Notes: generated from the letters alone by a model not told the origin. A stretch of DNA of 64,000 nucleotides from Citrus sinensis (GCF_022201045.2 NC_068559.1:24683501-24747500); one strand, 5' to 3'. Counted from the first letter of the stretch, positions 1 to 12,877 are shown. Made by a program: numbers and translations.

Positions 1-90
1 AGAGAAAGGAAAGGGGGGTGGAACGTGGGAACTCTGTTTTTGATAACCAAGTGGATTTTATTAAATGTTATTATGTTCTTTACATCTCAG

Positions 91-506
91 GAATGAGTAG
101 TGGTGGTGAAGCAAGGACCCCTCTTACTGTTCAGGCTTTGCAAGATCGCAGCAGTCAAGAGGCTGTAGGTTCTTCAGTGACAAATATAAATGAAAATGCA
201 TGCCACACTTCCAGGCCAGAGAATCTGTCCAATAAACTTGATCGCAGGAATAGTAGGGGGAGGGAAATGGCAATGAATACGTATGAAGATATGCCTTGCG
301 TGTTCACAAAAGGAGATGGTCCTAATGGTAGAAAAATAGAAGGTATACTATATAGGTACGGGAAGGGAGAAGAAGTGAGGATAATGTGTGTGTGCCACGG
401 CAGTTTTCTCTCCCCAGCAGAGTTCGTCAAGCATGCAGGGGGTGGTGACGTTGACCACCCACTTCGGCATATTGTTGTAAACCCTGCTGCTGCTCCTTTC
501 TCATGA
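91..506 (+). CDS. Ninja-family AFP-like protein, last exon (5' part outside window)
   Basis: Ninja/AFP (ABI-five-binding protein) proteins are nuclear adaptors. They bind ABI5-type bZIP factors or JAZ proteins through a conserved C-terminal domain and recruit TOPLESS through an N-terminal EAR motif, damping abscisic acid or jasmonate responses. The C-terminal 70 residues here match that domain: [16 protein letters not shown], then [18 protein letters not shown], then [11 protein letters not shown] and HPLRHI, ending with TGA at 504-506. A splice acceptor (ctcag) precedes position 91 and the exon starts in phase 1, so the EAR-bearing exon lies left of the window. A Ser/Asn-rich linker precedes the domain. 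The domain call is firm. Which AFP paralogue it is cannot be told without the N-terminus. Confidence 0.88.
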
Positions 507-2325
507 TTGTGTCCTGCCCTTTCCAAATGGGCTTGTGAAATAGGCAGAAAGTAGAGAGGAGTCTTGGAAAATAGTCTTTTAATTTAATTTTTCCAAGTTC
601 TTGAAAGGGAACTTAATATATATGATAACAGTGTATCATGTTTGATTGAGTTTTTCACATCATGGAATGCATCTTTTGTTAAGAGGCAGGCGGCTAATCT
701 TGGTGTCTTTTTCACTTTTCTCATCTTCTGTCTCTAAAATGTTGCATGGACCATCGGCACTATTATGGGTAGACAAAAATGGAAGCAATAACCACATATT
801 TGTCATGCTTCAATTTGCTGCACTTAGGTTATTCTCATGCTGCAGAATGTCAAAGCTTAATATTAGTTGTGGTGTGATTTTCATCGTCACTACCAGCAGC
901 TCAGTGGCCTCCAATCCTGGGGTGGAATGAATTCTTTTTGACAGAAACATGACTGCATAGATCGTCAATTCTCTTCGTTTCATAACAAGAATAATGAATA
1001 TATTGGCTTAGTCTATTTTCAAATAATTGTTAGATTTGAAGGCAATAAATTTCCAATTAATCAATAATGAAATGCAAAGTTGCTGTAGTCAATGTTAAAC
1101 GAATTATTTTCATGCGAGGCATTCGTAAAACTGTTAAGGGTCACTGATCCGCATCTTCAAGATTGGTAGTGTGAACTGTGCGCCATCAGACAATTCAAGC
1201 ACTGTTCCTGGTGTCCTTTTTTCTCCCAACTGTGGTTTTTAGTTTGAAATTTCTCCCTTTGAGCCACATTTATTAATGTTTTCTTTTAAAATGATAGCCA
1301 TTATGGACAACAATTCAAGAAAGTGCTACTGCAAATGGCAAGACCAGACTTCACTTTGAAATTACTTTGCTGCTTTTATGGTCTTGATACTCGGCTATAG
1401 AGCTAGTAGGCAATTTCTTAAGTGCAGGATGACCTTGGTGGTAAGTAGTATTAGTTGGCCACCAACAGCTAATATAACATCTGCTACCAATTTGTAACTA
1501 GCCGATTCAATGACCATGTGATCAATAATATATCTACCATTATGAAAACTCAGATGTCATCACATTCATCATCCACGGAATGCAACGGCGCATTCCCAAT
1601 GCTGCTCAAGGGTGTATAGAATCTTATCGATTGGCCAAGACATAGTTTATACACTGGATCTAATTGTCTGGGGGAAGCCATCGGTCCAGCAAACGTGAAC
1701 TTGGCATGCTGCAGGTAATTTCTGTGTTTCTAAGCCATTCTATAAAGTTTGTCAGCAGCCAGTTGATCTGATCTTATTAACTATAAAACAAGAATCCTTC
1801 TCAGACCCTCGTAAGAATGGGTCCAAGCAATGTGTAAAAGTTGAAGTCTGAACAAAAATGCATGTGAGAGATATGTAAAGGTTCATAGTGGCTTGCACTC
1901 ACCATGAAGCGAACCTCAATTTATTTGGTGCAAATGAGTTCCTAGTCCAGATCATGCAAGATTTATGTCTTAATAGCTATATATCCATCTAGTTAAACTG
2001 GTCAACAAACCATTTCAGATGTCATAATCCTGCGATCAAATCCAAAAAAAAGCTGATGAAAATATACATAGTTAGACATATCTGCATAATAGATTTGTAA
2101 AGAGCAAGTAACCAAAAGATTTTCGGCTGAACTTGCTTCTGTTTTCCTCTGACAAGAAGACATATGTCTGCTGTTATATTAAAGAAAAACTACAACTAAA
2201 AGTTCATCCAGGAGTAACCCTCAACAAAAAAGTTGAGATATGCAGAGGATGGTTATGTCTTAATATAATCTATAACTTCATACCTATGAAGCTCAGATGT
2301 ACGGATACAGATGCTGCTAATCTTG
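507..2325. other. Intergenic, between two convergent genes
   Basis: This stretch should hold the 3' UTRs of the AFP-like gene and of the RPK2-like gene on the other strand. I see only short ORFs without family signature, and no repeat or RNA gene. Confidence 0.5.
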
Positions 2326-5300
2326 CTAATTAGGAGAATGTTGAATTTGCTTCAAGCATTGAACAACTTGCTTCATTGTAGGCCTAGTGGAGAGGGTTTC
2401 AACAGTGCACCTAAGTGCCAAATGCAGCATATCCTCCAGATCATCATGGGGACCTGAAGCCCATAACTCTGCATTGAATACATCCTTTACCTGACCTTGT
2501 CGCAAGAGCATAGAAGCCCAAGAAATGATGTTGAATCCATCTCCATGTGATGAAAAAGAAGGGTCCAAGGCTTTCTTGTCTGATATCAACTCCAGCAGCA
2601 CAACACCATAGCTGTAAACATCAGCTTTATCAGACACCCGACAGGTCAATGCGTACTCTGGTGCTACATAACCAAATGTTCCAGCCACTCCAGTTGTTGC
2701 ATGGGTTTCAGAAGTTCCCAACAGTCTTGATAATCCAAAGTCAGATAGATAAGCATTGAAGTCATCATCCAACAATATATTACTTGGCTTGACATCACGG
2801 TGTAGAACTCGCGGAGCACATTGGTCATGCAGATATGCAAGTGCAGATGCTACATCCAAAGCAATCTTGTGAAGGATCATCCAATCAACAGCTCTTGAAG
2901 TCCTTGCCTTGATAAAGTTTTCCAAATTACCTCCTGGCAAGTAGTTATAAATGAGGAACATCTCATTTCCACTTGCCCGGTACCCTATCAAAGTTACAAG
3001 ATTGGGGTGCCTTACGTTTCCAAGAGTCTTTATCTCAGCATGGAACTGTTGAACACCATGCTGGAACCTTCCAACAGCAAGCTTCTTTACAGCCACTAGG
3101 ATACCTGGAGAAATCTCAGCCTTGTAAGTGGTACCAAATCCCCCGCTCCCAATGCAGTTGCTGGTGTTGAAATCCCCTGTTGCTTGAATAATACTTTCAT
3201 ACGTTAAGGGGACCCCAATGTCAATAAAAAGAGTAAGTTCTCTAGATTCAGAAACTTGAACCCTGGTATCTGGGAAACCCTTCCTCACATAAAAGAAGAG
3301 GATAACTAGAGTAAGTAGAATCAAAACAATGGCAGACGCAGACACTATTGATGCAATCTGAATTTTATGATCTTCAGTTCTACTTCCTGTTGGTGCAGTT
3401 ATATTGTGTTGAGAATTTACATTGCTACTGGTCAGCTCTGAAGATGATATATCTTTATACATTTGACATGGATCGAGGAAAGGGTTCCCAATAACACCAC
3501 TCCAATTCATTGTAGTAACATTCCACGGAAACGGACCAGACAGGTTATTAAAAGATGCATTAAATATAGATAGTGATGTCACATTAGCTAAACCAGAAGG
3601 GAGGTGCCCTGAGAGTTTATTATTATCGAGCAGGAGAGCAGTTAGGTTTCTCAAGTTCACAACGCCTTCTGGAACCTCACCAGAGAGAGAATTTGAAGAA
3701 AGCTCCAACACTTCAAGGGATCTTAACTCACCGATGCTTGATGGAATACCACCAGTCAAGTTGTTATCAGCCAAGGAGAGATGTCTGAGATACTTCAACC
3801 GATGGAGACTGGATGGAATCTCACCTTGTAGTTTATTCCCACTCAAGTCAAGAAAAACAAGAGATGTCAGATTCTCAAGACTTTGGGGTACTATCCCTGA
3901 AATTTGATTATGGGAGGCATCCAAAACCCTTAGTGATTTGCACATGACACCAATATCTGGAGGAATATGACCAATTATGTTGTTATTGCTAAGATTAGCA
4001 ACCATTCCATGGAATTCATTACACGTTCGAAATAAACTTTCAGGAAATGATCCAGTGAGTTTGTTTGCACCAGCAAGAAATGCATAATCAGTCCGCCTTC
4101 TCAACCTCTCTGGTGCCACCGGAAGCCAACAAATTGGACCAGTGAAGTTGTTCCCACTGAAGTTGTGAATCACCATGAACCGAGCAGCAGAAACTAGCAA
4201 AGGCATTCCAAGGCGAGCTTTAGACATGAAGTATTGCATATATGTAAATGATGGATCATAACCCTGGCAAAGATCTGAACTCTGCAAGGGCATCTGATGA
4301 CAAACATTGTAATCAAATCTGGGGATAGATCCAGACATGTGATTCCCACTAACGTCAAAAAGGGCCATGCATGGAACTTGAAGCTTGACATCAAGCTCCC
4401 CACTTAGTTCATTTGAGCTCAAGTCGATAAAATGTAGTTTCTTGCATCTATCAAAAACACCAATCAGATCTCCCCTTAAAACGTTCTGAGCTAAGTTCAA
4501 CATTTCCAAGCTTTCACAAGCCCCCCAACTGCTCGGAAGTTTACCCTCAAGATTTAACCTTGGTGCCCAGATTATTCTAAGTTTGGAAAGGGTCGTGATT
4601 TCCATTGGAATGGAGCCAATAAAAGAATTTTTTTCACCATTAGAAGCATCCGACTGCCCAACTGACAGCTCTCCCCTTATATTCCTACCACTTAGCAAAG
4701 GATCAAAGAGATTTGAGAGGACAAGAACCGACAATTCAACACAATTTCCAAGCTCAGTGGGGATCAAACCATTAAGTCTATTTCGAGAAACATCTAGAAC
4801 CTCAAGCTTTCGTAGCCAGCCAAGCTCACGGGGGATGACATCATTTAACATATTTGAAAACAACAAAAGTGTCCTTAATTGCTGACATTTCCCCAAACTA
4901 CTCGGGATCCTACCGACTAGGGAGTTCCCAGAAAGATCAAGATGCTCTAGATACCGACAATATTTTCCCAATTCACTTGGAATGGAGCCATTTAACTCAT
5001 TATACGACAAAAAAAGCACCCTCAACTTCAAAAAACTACCCAAAAACCCGGGAATCACCCCCTTCACCTGATTACCGGCTAAATTCAGAACCTCTAAACT
5101 CTCAAAATTCCTAAGAGAAAATGGAATATCCCCATCAATCCTATTAAATGCAAGATTCAAAACCCGCAAATTTCTCAACCCCACAAACTCATTTGGCAAT
5201 CTTCCACTTAAGAAATTCCCCTCAACATCAAGCACTTCCAATTTTTCTAGACCCCATATCTCCGGAGGAAATTCACCACTAAAACCATTAAAAGGTAATG

Positions 5301-5700
5301 ACAAAACTCTAAGTTCACTAAGTCCTCCCACCAGTGGAGATAGCTTGCCAACTAATTTACCCCTACCATGCAAACATGTTCGTCTTCTCATTCCAAAACC
5401 ATAAAATGGAAACTGTGCTGTCATGAGACAAGAAAAGAAAGGTTTTGAGTTACCTTCAGAGACATCACCGCCGGTGATATTTAGAGCAACGACCCTTGAT
5501 TCAGAGTCACAGGAGACGCCAAACCATGAACAATGGCTGCTGGTGTTGGTTTGCCAGCTGGAGAGAATCCCTGAAGGATCAGAAACCGAGTTCTTGAACT
5601 CCAGAAGAATCGTTTTCTCAGGGAGCACTTTCCCGGAAACTGAAGAGAAAGCACATAACAAAAGAAAAATCAAAGCCTTAACGAACATGCCGCATTCCAT
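2326..5700 (-). CDS. RPK2: LRR receptor-like kinase, RPK2/TOADSTOOL2 type
   Basis: RPK2 is a plasma-membrane LRR receptor kinase. In Arabidopsis it acts in CLV3-type peptide signalling, meristem maintenance, anther development and embryo patterning. The gene is intronless and encodes 1124 residues (AtRPK2 is about 1150). In order: a signal peptide (residues 2-22), a Cys pair (CSWFGVSC), more than 20 LRRs, an island region around residue 450-500 typical of RPK2, a transmembrane segment near 780-803, then a kinase domain. The kinase has a glycine loop ([11 protein letters not shown], about 845), lysine in VAVKK, an RD catalytic loop ([12 protein letters not shown], about 967) and DFGLSRL, so it should be active. 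I chose the ATG at 5700 because a hydrophobic signal peptide follows at once. An in-frame ATG at 5856 would add 52 residues without a signal-peptide look. Confidence 0.93.
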   Translation of the reverse strand: MECGMFVKALIFLLLCAFSSVSGKVLPEKTILLEFKNSVSDPSGILSSWQTNTSSHCSWFGVSCDSESRVVALNITGGDVSEGNSKPFFSCLMTAQFPFYGFGMRRRTCLHGRGKLVGKLSPLVGGLSELRVLSLPFNGFSGEFPPEIWGLEKLEVLDVEGNFLSGRLPNEFVGLRNLRVLNLAFNRIDGDIPFSLRNFESLEVLNLAGNQVKGVIPGFLGSFLKLRVLFLSYNELNGSIPSELGKYCRYLEHLDLSGNSLVGRIPSSLGKCQQLRTLLLFSNMLNDVIPRELGWLRKLEVLDVSRNRLNGLIPTELGNCVELSVLVLSNLFDPLLSGRNIRGELSVGQSDASNGEKNSFIGSIPMEITTLSKLRIIWAPRLNLEGKLPSSWGACESLEMLNLAQNVLRGDLIGVFDRCKKLHFIDLSSNELSGELDVKLQVPCMALFDVSGNHMSGSIPRFDYNVCHQMPLQSSDLCQGYDPSFTYMQYFMSKARLGMPLLVSAARFMVIHNFSGNNFTGPICWLPVAPERLRRRTDYAFLAGANKLTGSFPESLFRTCNEFHGMVANLSNNNIIGHIPPDIGVMCKSLRVLDASHNQISGIVPQSLENLTSLVFLDLSGNKLQGEIPSSLHRLKYLRHLSLADNNLTGGIPSSIGELRSLEVLELSSNSLSGEVPEGVVNLRNLTALLLDNNKLSGHLPSGLANVTSLSIFNASFNNLSGPFPWNVTTMNWSGVIGNPFLDPCQMYKDISSSELTSSNVNSQHNITAPTGSRTEDHKIQIASIVSASAIVLILLTLVILFFYVRKGFPDTRVQVSESRELTLFIDIGVPLTYESIIQATGDFNTSNCIGSGGFGTTYKAEISPGILVAVKKLAVGRFQHGVQQFHAEIKTLGNVRHPNLVTLIGYRASGNEMFLIYNYLPGGNLENFIKARTSRAVDWMILHKIALDVASALAYLHDQCAPRVLHRDVKPSNILLDDDFNAYLSDFGLSRLLGTSETHATTGVAGTFGYVAPEYALTCRVSDKADVYSYGVVLLELISDKKALDPSFSSHGDGFNIISWASMLLRQGQVKDVFNAELWASGPHDDLEDMLHLALRCTVETLSTRPTMKQVVQCLKQIQHSPN

Positions 5701-7498
5701 TTTCTCTGGCAATGGTGACTGGTGAGAGATAAAGAAACCACAGTATTTCTCTGAGCTTTTTAAGAGCCTGCAACCTTTAGATTTATTACAGGAAATCCTT
5801 TCTAATAATTTCCTGGATGCTATATTGCTGACTGGTACTTGCTGATACACTCTCATTTTCTAAGAAGTCCCTGGGTTCCTGTTTTTCCAGGGGAGTGGGC
5901 CCCAGCATACTCTGCTCGGTGAGGGTGGGGACCACCGCCGAGTCAACCAAATGCATCATGCCGTCAACATACGGCAGTTCCCTGTTAGACAATACGGGCT
6001 GTGGGGCCCTTAATTTTGCCAAATACATCCGCGTATCTCCCACGTTGGATATCTGGCTCCAAGGGATTTCAAAATTTGAAACCATAAATAATAAATATAA
6101 AGCGATGTTATCCTAATTTTAAAGTAATAACGGACAAAGTTAATGCATGGCGCGTACAACGCCGTCGTTTTTAGTGTTAAAGAGTCCCGAAAAAGGCGGT
6201 GAAAAGGACATAGGGGAATCTAATGTTAAACCGGGAAGTAACCGCCCGTCGGCGGGAGACGAGAGAATTCTCGTCGGTTGGTGATATAATTTAATAAACT
6301 TAAATAATAATATGTAGGATTGGTTTTTAATTCTCTTTAAGCTCGCTGTGTTTTCAAGTAAAGTCTTAGTACTTATGTGCTGTTTCTTTTTCATTTAATT
6401 TTTATTCCTGTATTTTTTTTATTACATAATATTATTGCTCATGACACAACATATTAAATGATACTATAATTAGTATTTATAATAACATAATAATTGAGAC
6501 TAATTTGTATCAAATCTTATATAAAATAGTTCAGATGTTATCCTTTTTAATATTCGAGGGAGTTCAACTTTCACTCAAGAAATAAAAAAGAAAATTTAAA
6601 CTGTTTGTATACGTCAACTAATTTATAATATTAAGAATATATAAATATCAAATAATGAATGGATAAGAAATAATATTCAAGGGCACTCTTTCAAAATTAT
6701 AATATTAAAAATTTACAATTAAATTAATCTGTCTTGCTTATTTTGAGGTCCCGTCAGAAGGAATTTAATACCGTCACATACCATAAAAATTTGGAATTTA
6801 GTTCTCATTTATTTATATTTAACTAATGAATAATCAAAATGAAAACAAAAAGAGTGACAGAGAAAAAAAGAAATACGACCTTCTTAATTAGATACCTGAG
6901 CATATAAACTGTTTTCAATTTTAAATACGTAGTGTGATTAATGTGAGAGGACTTGGTAATCTAAACTAAATCATTAGATGTGAAGACGTTGTCATGATAT
7001 GAAGGAAAAAAAAAGAAAAAAAAAAAGAGCTTTGTTGTATTGTTCTTCGACTGCTGACGAACTCAAAACCAGGAAATTGATTAAAACTAAGAGGTGCTTG
7101 TATGCCTGCATTGACTCTGAATCCAGTCATCCCTAAACCATGTACTGCACAATTAAAAAGGAAGGAGAATTTACATCATTTAACAAGATTGAAACAGGAG
7201 CAGAATTACCTATGGAGCCCTAACCGACATTTTCAATAAGTGTCTCAAGGTTCTTCCGGTTGGGATAAAGTAAGATTGATATAATCTGGAAAAGAAACAA
7301 TCCCTGAGCCTGACCCTGGGTTGGAACATCTTGTTTTTATCAATCAGAGGTAAACGAGCAACTGTCAAATTTGAGGGCTCTTGATTGGTGGGACTTGTTG
7401 TCATTGAAATAGCTATTCTTGGTTTGGTTCCAGATACCTAGAGAAAGGGTCAGGCAGGTTTCTTGCAACAGGCGCAAAATGGCTTCAGGGTTCAGTCG
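5701..7498. other. RPK2 5' region and intergenic
   Basis: This is the probable leader and promoter of the RPK2-like gene (minus strand), then AT-rich DNA. A 99-codon minus-strand ORF at 5786-6085 overlaps the leader. It resembles no family I know and could at most be an upstream ORF. Nothing else recognisable. Confidence 0.4.
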
Positions 7499-9607
7499 TT
7501 ATCGACAACAACAACGACGACAACAACAACAACAACAACAAGAAGAAGAACAATGAAAACTAGGAAAAGACCAAGAACATGGACGACAAGAGAACCAAGA
7601 CAAGCAGCAGCAGCAGCAGCAGCTAGTTGATGACTTTTGGGTCACTACTTCAGTGGCTAGCGGCTTCTTTTGCTTCTTTTCTTCAACATCTGGTTTCACC
7701 GAAGCACTTTTCACTCTGTCTGTCAAACTGCAATAATCCAAAGTAAATTGCATCAGTGGTTTTGTAGAGCTTGCACTGCCTTAAAAGGTGCACTATGATC
7801 TATATATATGGCATTTATAGATTATAAATAGATGAACATGGAAATCTAATGTGATAATGAAAAATACTAGTAAAATGGACTGTATTACTATGTTTTCAAT
7901 TAATCTTGGCACATGGCTAATACAGGGTAAGAGAAACAGGAGCATACGTGGTAGAAGAGTGACAGCACCATCTTTTTAGGCTACAGTTCCAACAGTAGCA
8001 GAACGCCCAGCTACAATTAGAACAGTAGCAGCTTGGCCACCTAAAGTAGCAGCTCGGCCATGAACAGTAGCAGAACGTGCAGCTACAATTAGAACAGTAG
8101 CATGATGGCCATGCACACTTCTTCCTTTTACACTTCTTTCTGCAACAAAAGAAGGGTATACAGGGTACACATCCACATGCACAACATCTCTTCTTCATCT
8201 TCTTCATCTTCTTCTTTCTGCAACACAAAGGAATATTCCTCATCCAGCCAGAACGGGTTGGAACTTCCGTATAATTATAGATACTATTATAATATGCATG
8301 TAAAGTTGGTAGCTGGATCTGGTTAAAACACAGTCCAATGCAGAGGCATCTCTGTTGTGACTTGCATGCACAAATATTCCATCCAACATACAAATATAAC
8401 AAGTGTGCATGTAAAATTATGCGTGACAGATTTGACAGAAACTCTCACTTTGCGTTAATGCAAGTACCATTGCAACGTATGTTGCACAAACGTTCATAAA
8501 AATTAAATTGAGCATATAAAGGCAAATAACAGAAGTATTTTGAGATAGAATGATGTTAACTTACATTGGAAAGACAAATGAGCAAGAGCTCTCATTTGAA
8601 TGGCTGGACATGTCAGAAGGATTCCGCAATACATTTGCAGGTGGTGCCTTTTCCTGACTTTTGTCTACTGTGGTTCCTTCCTTAGTGTTCTTTACTGATC
8701 CTCCATTTGCATCACTCTTCTCAAATACAGAACCCTCTCCGTCAGCTCTCACCTCCGGAATGGTAGGGCTTGGGTTGAACATGATCATGTCATCTGTCTT
8801 GGTAAGTTCTCCAGACTTAAACTGATCTCTGGAGAAACTATTATTGCCTATATGAATGCTAAATAACGACTCATTTGAAGCAGCACTCCATTCTTGTGGT
8901 GTTGAGGATTTACTTGTTTCAAAGATAGCCGACGGTATCCTTAGGGGATCATATTCTCCCGAGCGATCCATTACTTGTATTGGAGGGGATTGCGTTGGTG
9001 GCATGTCATGGACCATCAATTCATTGGTGAACTGAGATAATCGAGATGTTGAAGCGGGAACTGGAGAATTGTCAAGTGCTTTTGATTTGGAGGAGTTTTT
9101 ATTGGAAGCATTGATTTCTTCATCTTTTGATGGTTGTGTTCGTGACCTGAAGTTGCCTAGTTCTGTATCCACTCGGAAAAGATCTTCTGATGACGATACT
9201 GATGCAGAAAACGAATTGAATGATCTTAAACTTTTGATTGAGACAACTAGATCACTTACACTAAAAGTAGTGCCTGGATGCATTACCGTATGCTTACCGC
9301 TTTCATTCCCATCAGGAAGCTCTGGAACTGTCTCGAATGGATTTGTACTTTTGTTTCCCTCGACAACTTCAGGTTTTATGCCGAAAAGGTCAATGCTTCC
9401 ACTCCCATTGGTAACCTGAGGACGAGTTTCAGAATGCGTACTAGTTCCACTTCTACCAAAGAGCTCTGGAATTATCTCCAGATGTTTCCAATTGCCATTG
9501 AAGTCTCTTGGATGACTATCTGAATGCATATTACCTCCACTCCGATCAGTGGTCCCTGAATGTGATTCTAAATGATTACTTCTCCCACTTTTATCTTCCG
9601 AACCCAT
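7499..9607 (-). CDS. Plant-specific protein with polycysteine C-terminal tail, function unknown
   Basis: I know this as an uncharacterised plant family (acidic, Ser/Asn-rich body, Cys-cluster tail) and can give no function. Coding exons: 9607-8565 and 7727-7499, total 424 codons, phase 2 across the junction. Exon 1 holds about five degenerate 25-residue repeats built around PE(L/V)...GN.S and ends SNESSCSFVFP, a signature I associate with the family. Joining it to the last exon gives FPILTDRVKS, which fits. The tail carries 19 Cys among its last 75 residues, in runs of six, seven and three (CCCCCC, WFSC, CCCCCCC, CCCR). Such clusters are often S-acylated, so membrane association is my inference. 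Donor GTAAGT at 8564 and acceptor TTGCAG at 7730 are strong. The intron contains a possible in-frame cassette exon, listed separately. Confidence 0.7.
7503..7622. repeat. Trinucleotide microsatellites in coding sequence (CAA/CGA and CAG)
   Basis: On the plus strand, CAA/CGA triplets run from about 7503 to 7540 and CAG triplets from about 7601 to 7622. Read on the coding (minus) strand they give TGT/TGC codons, which produce the Cys runs of the tail. Confidence 0.85.
7948..8217 (-). other. Candidate cassette exon encoding a Cys-rich segment
   Basis: This lies inside the intron between the two coding exons of the polycysteine-tail gene. It is a 270-nt open segment bounded by TTGCAG (acceptor, 8223-8218) and GTATGC (donor, from 7947). 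It has the same phase (2-2) as the flanking exons, so inclusion would insert 90 residues with no frame change. The insert starts with a Lys run (KKKMKKMKKR) and has 24 Cys, with WPSCYCSNCS-type units repeated. If the donor is not used, the frame stops at 7917-7919 and the exon would be an alternative last exon. A second in-frame acceptor (TTGCAG) sits about 70 nt further in. Confidence 0.5.
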
Positions 9608-12600
9608 AACTGAAAAGTATTAACAATATCAGATCAAAGCTTTATAATTTTACTTACAATTCCACAACAAATATCAAACAGGAGAATGAAGATAAAGCAA
9701 AAATTCCAAAAAATGGCATCTACAAGGGGACAAGGGCATGGCAATCAAGATCATCATCTCATAACATTACAAATTTCATTGAAGTACCGCAAAAATACAA
9801 CTGTTAAAATAATCGTTGCCGTTGCACTCCAGTTCCTTTAAAAGATTTTATCCTCAGATTTCTTCAAAATAACTAGAAAGCAGCTCCAAATCCCTAATTG
9901 CTACATTTGTATCTGGGTAATATGCAATCTTTATGTGCTAATTCACCCACGGCAAAAAAACACCCCGCAGTCCACATCATTCTTCATCCCATGAATTGGC
10001 ATAAAATTTTCCTCGGAACATTGAAACTAGAAAATCAAAATTTTAAAGATACCAAATTCCTAAACAATTAAAATGGTGATGAAGAATAAGCAGAGAAACT
10101 CACATTATATCATTAAATGCTCATTTAATTCCAGAATATCCAATAACAAACCGAGCCGCTATAATAAAAAAACCTCGCCGGAAAGCGGCTCCGGCGGTCT
10201 ACACATCCAATTTTACCTCATCAATCTGTAAATTCACATAACTTAGATTAAAAATGAAAGTAAAAATAAATTATTGAAATGCATAAACCGCGTTGTGAAA
10301 ACATCAAAAGTACATAATACGAAAAAGGGACAAGAGAAAATGGATACATGAAATAACAACCCAAGAGTAGAAAAAACCAAGCTGAATGAATGTGATGTTG
10401 TGTCTTTTGAGGACAAGTTTGTTGGGGTTGTATTTTTCAGACCCGGGAATAATAGAAAATGGAATGAATTTGGGAAAATAAATTTTACAAAAGAAAAAAA
10501 CTAGAAATTAGGGTTTGGAATTGGTTCAGCGCGTGGAAAATCTAATGACGGAAGGCGTTGCGGTACTTTCGGCGTTTTTGGTTCCTTTTGTAACTAACTC
10601 CCTCCGGGCTGATTTTCGCGCCATCTCCCCGTTAACTTATGCGGGAAGAATGATTCTAGTACGACAGGTTCTATTATAACTTCTTTAGATCGACCTATGA
10701 TTGAGTACCACATTTAAATTTAGAGTGACATACAGCAACGTACTACTGTATAAATTTATCTAGTACAAACTGATTTGATATTAATTCATTAATCGTATGA
10801 AAATACAAAATAATAAAAATAAATTATGTGAACCAAAAAATATTTAATTTAACTAATTTTATCATGTCACGTAAAAAATTAATTTGTACAAGAATTTGTT
10901 AATATATTATTACTCCCAAATTTAACAACTTTTGAACAATGCTAGACCTATAAACTTTTGTGTGTGTGTGTATATATATATATATATTTACTTTTTTTTT
11001 TATATATATCTAGCATTTCTAGTGAACCCAGAAAAGGAAGACTAGCTCATTCACCATAATTTGGTTGGAGCCGCGGTAGGGCAAGCCCAGTCTGAGTCCC
11101 TTGTTCTCATTCCAGTCATTCTGGGCAAGACAGTCTGCCCATGCAAGCAAGCAAAGAAGGGAAAGTAACCATAATAGGTTTGTATTTTTACCGTAATGAT
11201 CATGATAAGTTTTACGTTGAATGGAACGATGTTTGAGTGTGACTTGAGTGCTAATCCCTCCTTGGCTCATCAAGTATCCGCAGACGATTTGGTGTCAGCA
11301 GACAGCAGCAGCTTCTTCTGCGGTAACAGTAATGTATGTTGTTAGACTGGACGACAAGGAGGCTTCGGCCTTTGACTCTTAGCAATGAGCGGACAAAGGC
11401 TGGCAACACGAGTCTGTTTTTGGGTCATACGACAACTTTTTCTACGGAAGCAAATGTTTTAATATGTAATGCAATCGACTCAACCCACCTACCTATATGG
11501 ATTGAAAATATATATTATTTTGTGACATGAAATCACCGTCCAATATTATTGAGCTATGTTCTTGACTATATGTCCTCTATTATTTAGTTTAGAGAAAAAA
11601 CGTGAAGCGAAGCTGTGCTGTGGTGGCAGTACATGAAACCAATCCCATATATCTTCAGTTTACGCTTTGCAACACTAATGATCTCCGAGAACTGAAGCTA
11701 TTTTGAATCTTTGGTTTCTGGCCTTTGCTTATTCATGTTATAAGTGGATCCATTACACATGTAGGCTTGGGCCTCTGTTAATGGGCCTGACATCCAAGCC
11801 TGGTTTTATTTGTAATTTCACTAGATGCCCTTGTCTTTACTGTGGTGAACTGATGTCGGGTTTGGTGTAAATCTTAAGTTGTAGAATATAGATGATGTAA
11901 GCAGCAAAGAAGCACGCCTTTCTACTGCGTTAGAAAAGTAAAATTCATACGCAAACAGATTGGGATTGACGATTAGAATTAAAAAAGAAAACGAAAGAAG
12001 GGAAAATGGAAAATACAAACTGTTGATTATATGAGCATTAGTTTAGACAGGAACACGTTGGAAAGATGTGTCGTGGTGGCACATGAAACCAAAGCCATAT
12101 ATCTTCAGGTTACTTGTGTCCTTCAACAGGAAAAGCAAGCTTTGCTATCTTCAGGTTACTTGTGTCCTTTAACAGAAAAGCAAGCTTTGCAACACTATCT
12201 TTGAGAATCTGAAGCTATTTCGAACTGGTGCAATTCTTGTGCTTTTTCTTTTTTGGGCCATGTAGGATTCTTTGCTTATTCATGTTCTTGGTTCCTTTAA
12301 TTTACTTGGTCTGTGTTTGTCAAATTGTTATGCAATTAATATTGTTGAGTGTAGTAAGACCATGAAATGCTCTTAGGTCATGATACCTAATCACTAGACT
12401 TTTTGAAGATGTCGCACCGAATGAGTTAATCTTTATTTGGGTTTGAGTTACTATACCCAAATTTTGACTTTCAATTCAGGGGAGTGTTATTTTCTCTTTT
12501 TAATCAAACACTGAGATATCCCTTTGCATTCTCAAATTATGTTTAACTAGTTAAAAGAGTAAAGTTTTGATTGATACCTTCATTAATCAAGCTGATTGCT

Positions 12601-12877
12601 TTCCGTTGAGCAGTGTCATCTTTCAATTATGAATTGATTGAAGGTTTCTTTCTCATATACAATATATAATTTTCAGGTTTCACTTCAGAAATGCACAAAG
12701 ATCATGGATAACATTAGCATCAATAGATGTGGTTCTATAAGCTTTCAGTTTCCATCTCATGCAAACAATGTTGGGATGTTCAAAGAGTAGCATTTTGCAA
12801 TCCGTTAATGTGTACTTATATGTTAACCTTTTGCGAAACTTTGGCTTGGTATCTGAAGAAGGAAATTTTGAAATCCA
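9608..12877. other. Divergent 5' regions of the polycysteine-tail gene and MRS2-5
   Basis: The sequence just upstream of 9607 is probably a leader intron. A GC-richer patch at 10500-10640 may be the first exon and promoter of the minus-strand gene. From 10965 to 11000 there is a TG/TA run followed by a T run. The region 11614-12286 contains a partial duplication, listed separately. The MRS2-5 leader probably includes an exon starting after the acceptor at about 12676. A minus-strand ORF at 11019-11273 is discussed under findings. Confidence 0.4.
11614..12286. repeat. Diverged local duplication with a 46-bp tandem inside the second copy
   Basis: 11614-11740 and 12064-12286 share an ordered set of blocks: tggtggca...catgaaacca, ccatatatcttcag, gctttgcaacacta, gaagctattt and ctttgcttattcatgtt. 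Copy two is longer partly because a block of about 46 bp (12101-12146) is repeated at 12147-12190 with a few differences. Confidence 0.75.

Noticed and set aside
646-930. 94-codon plus-strand ORF
   Set aside because: Composition and lack of any motif fit chance in a 3' flanking region.
5786-6085. 99-codon minus-strand ORF upstream of RPK2
   Set aside because: No family match and overlap with the probable leader; at most an upstream ORF, without evidence of translation.
10751-10925. Possible fold-back element with tagtacaaa and tttgtaca arms
   Set aside because: The arms do not align over more than a few bases; AT-rich coincidence is likely.
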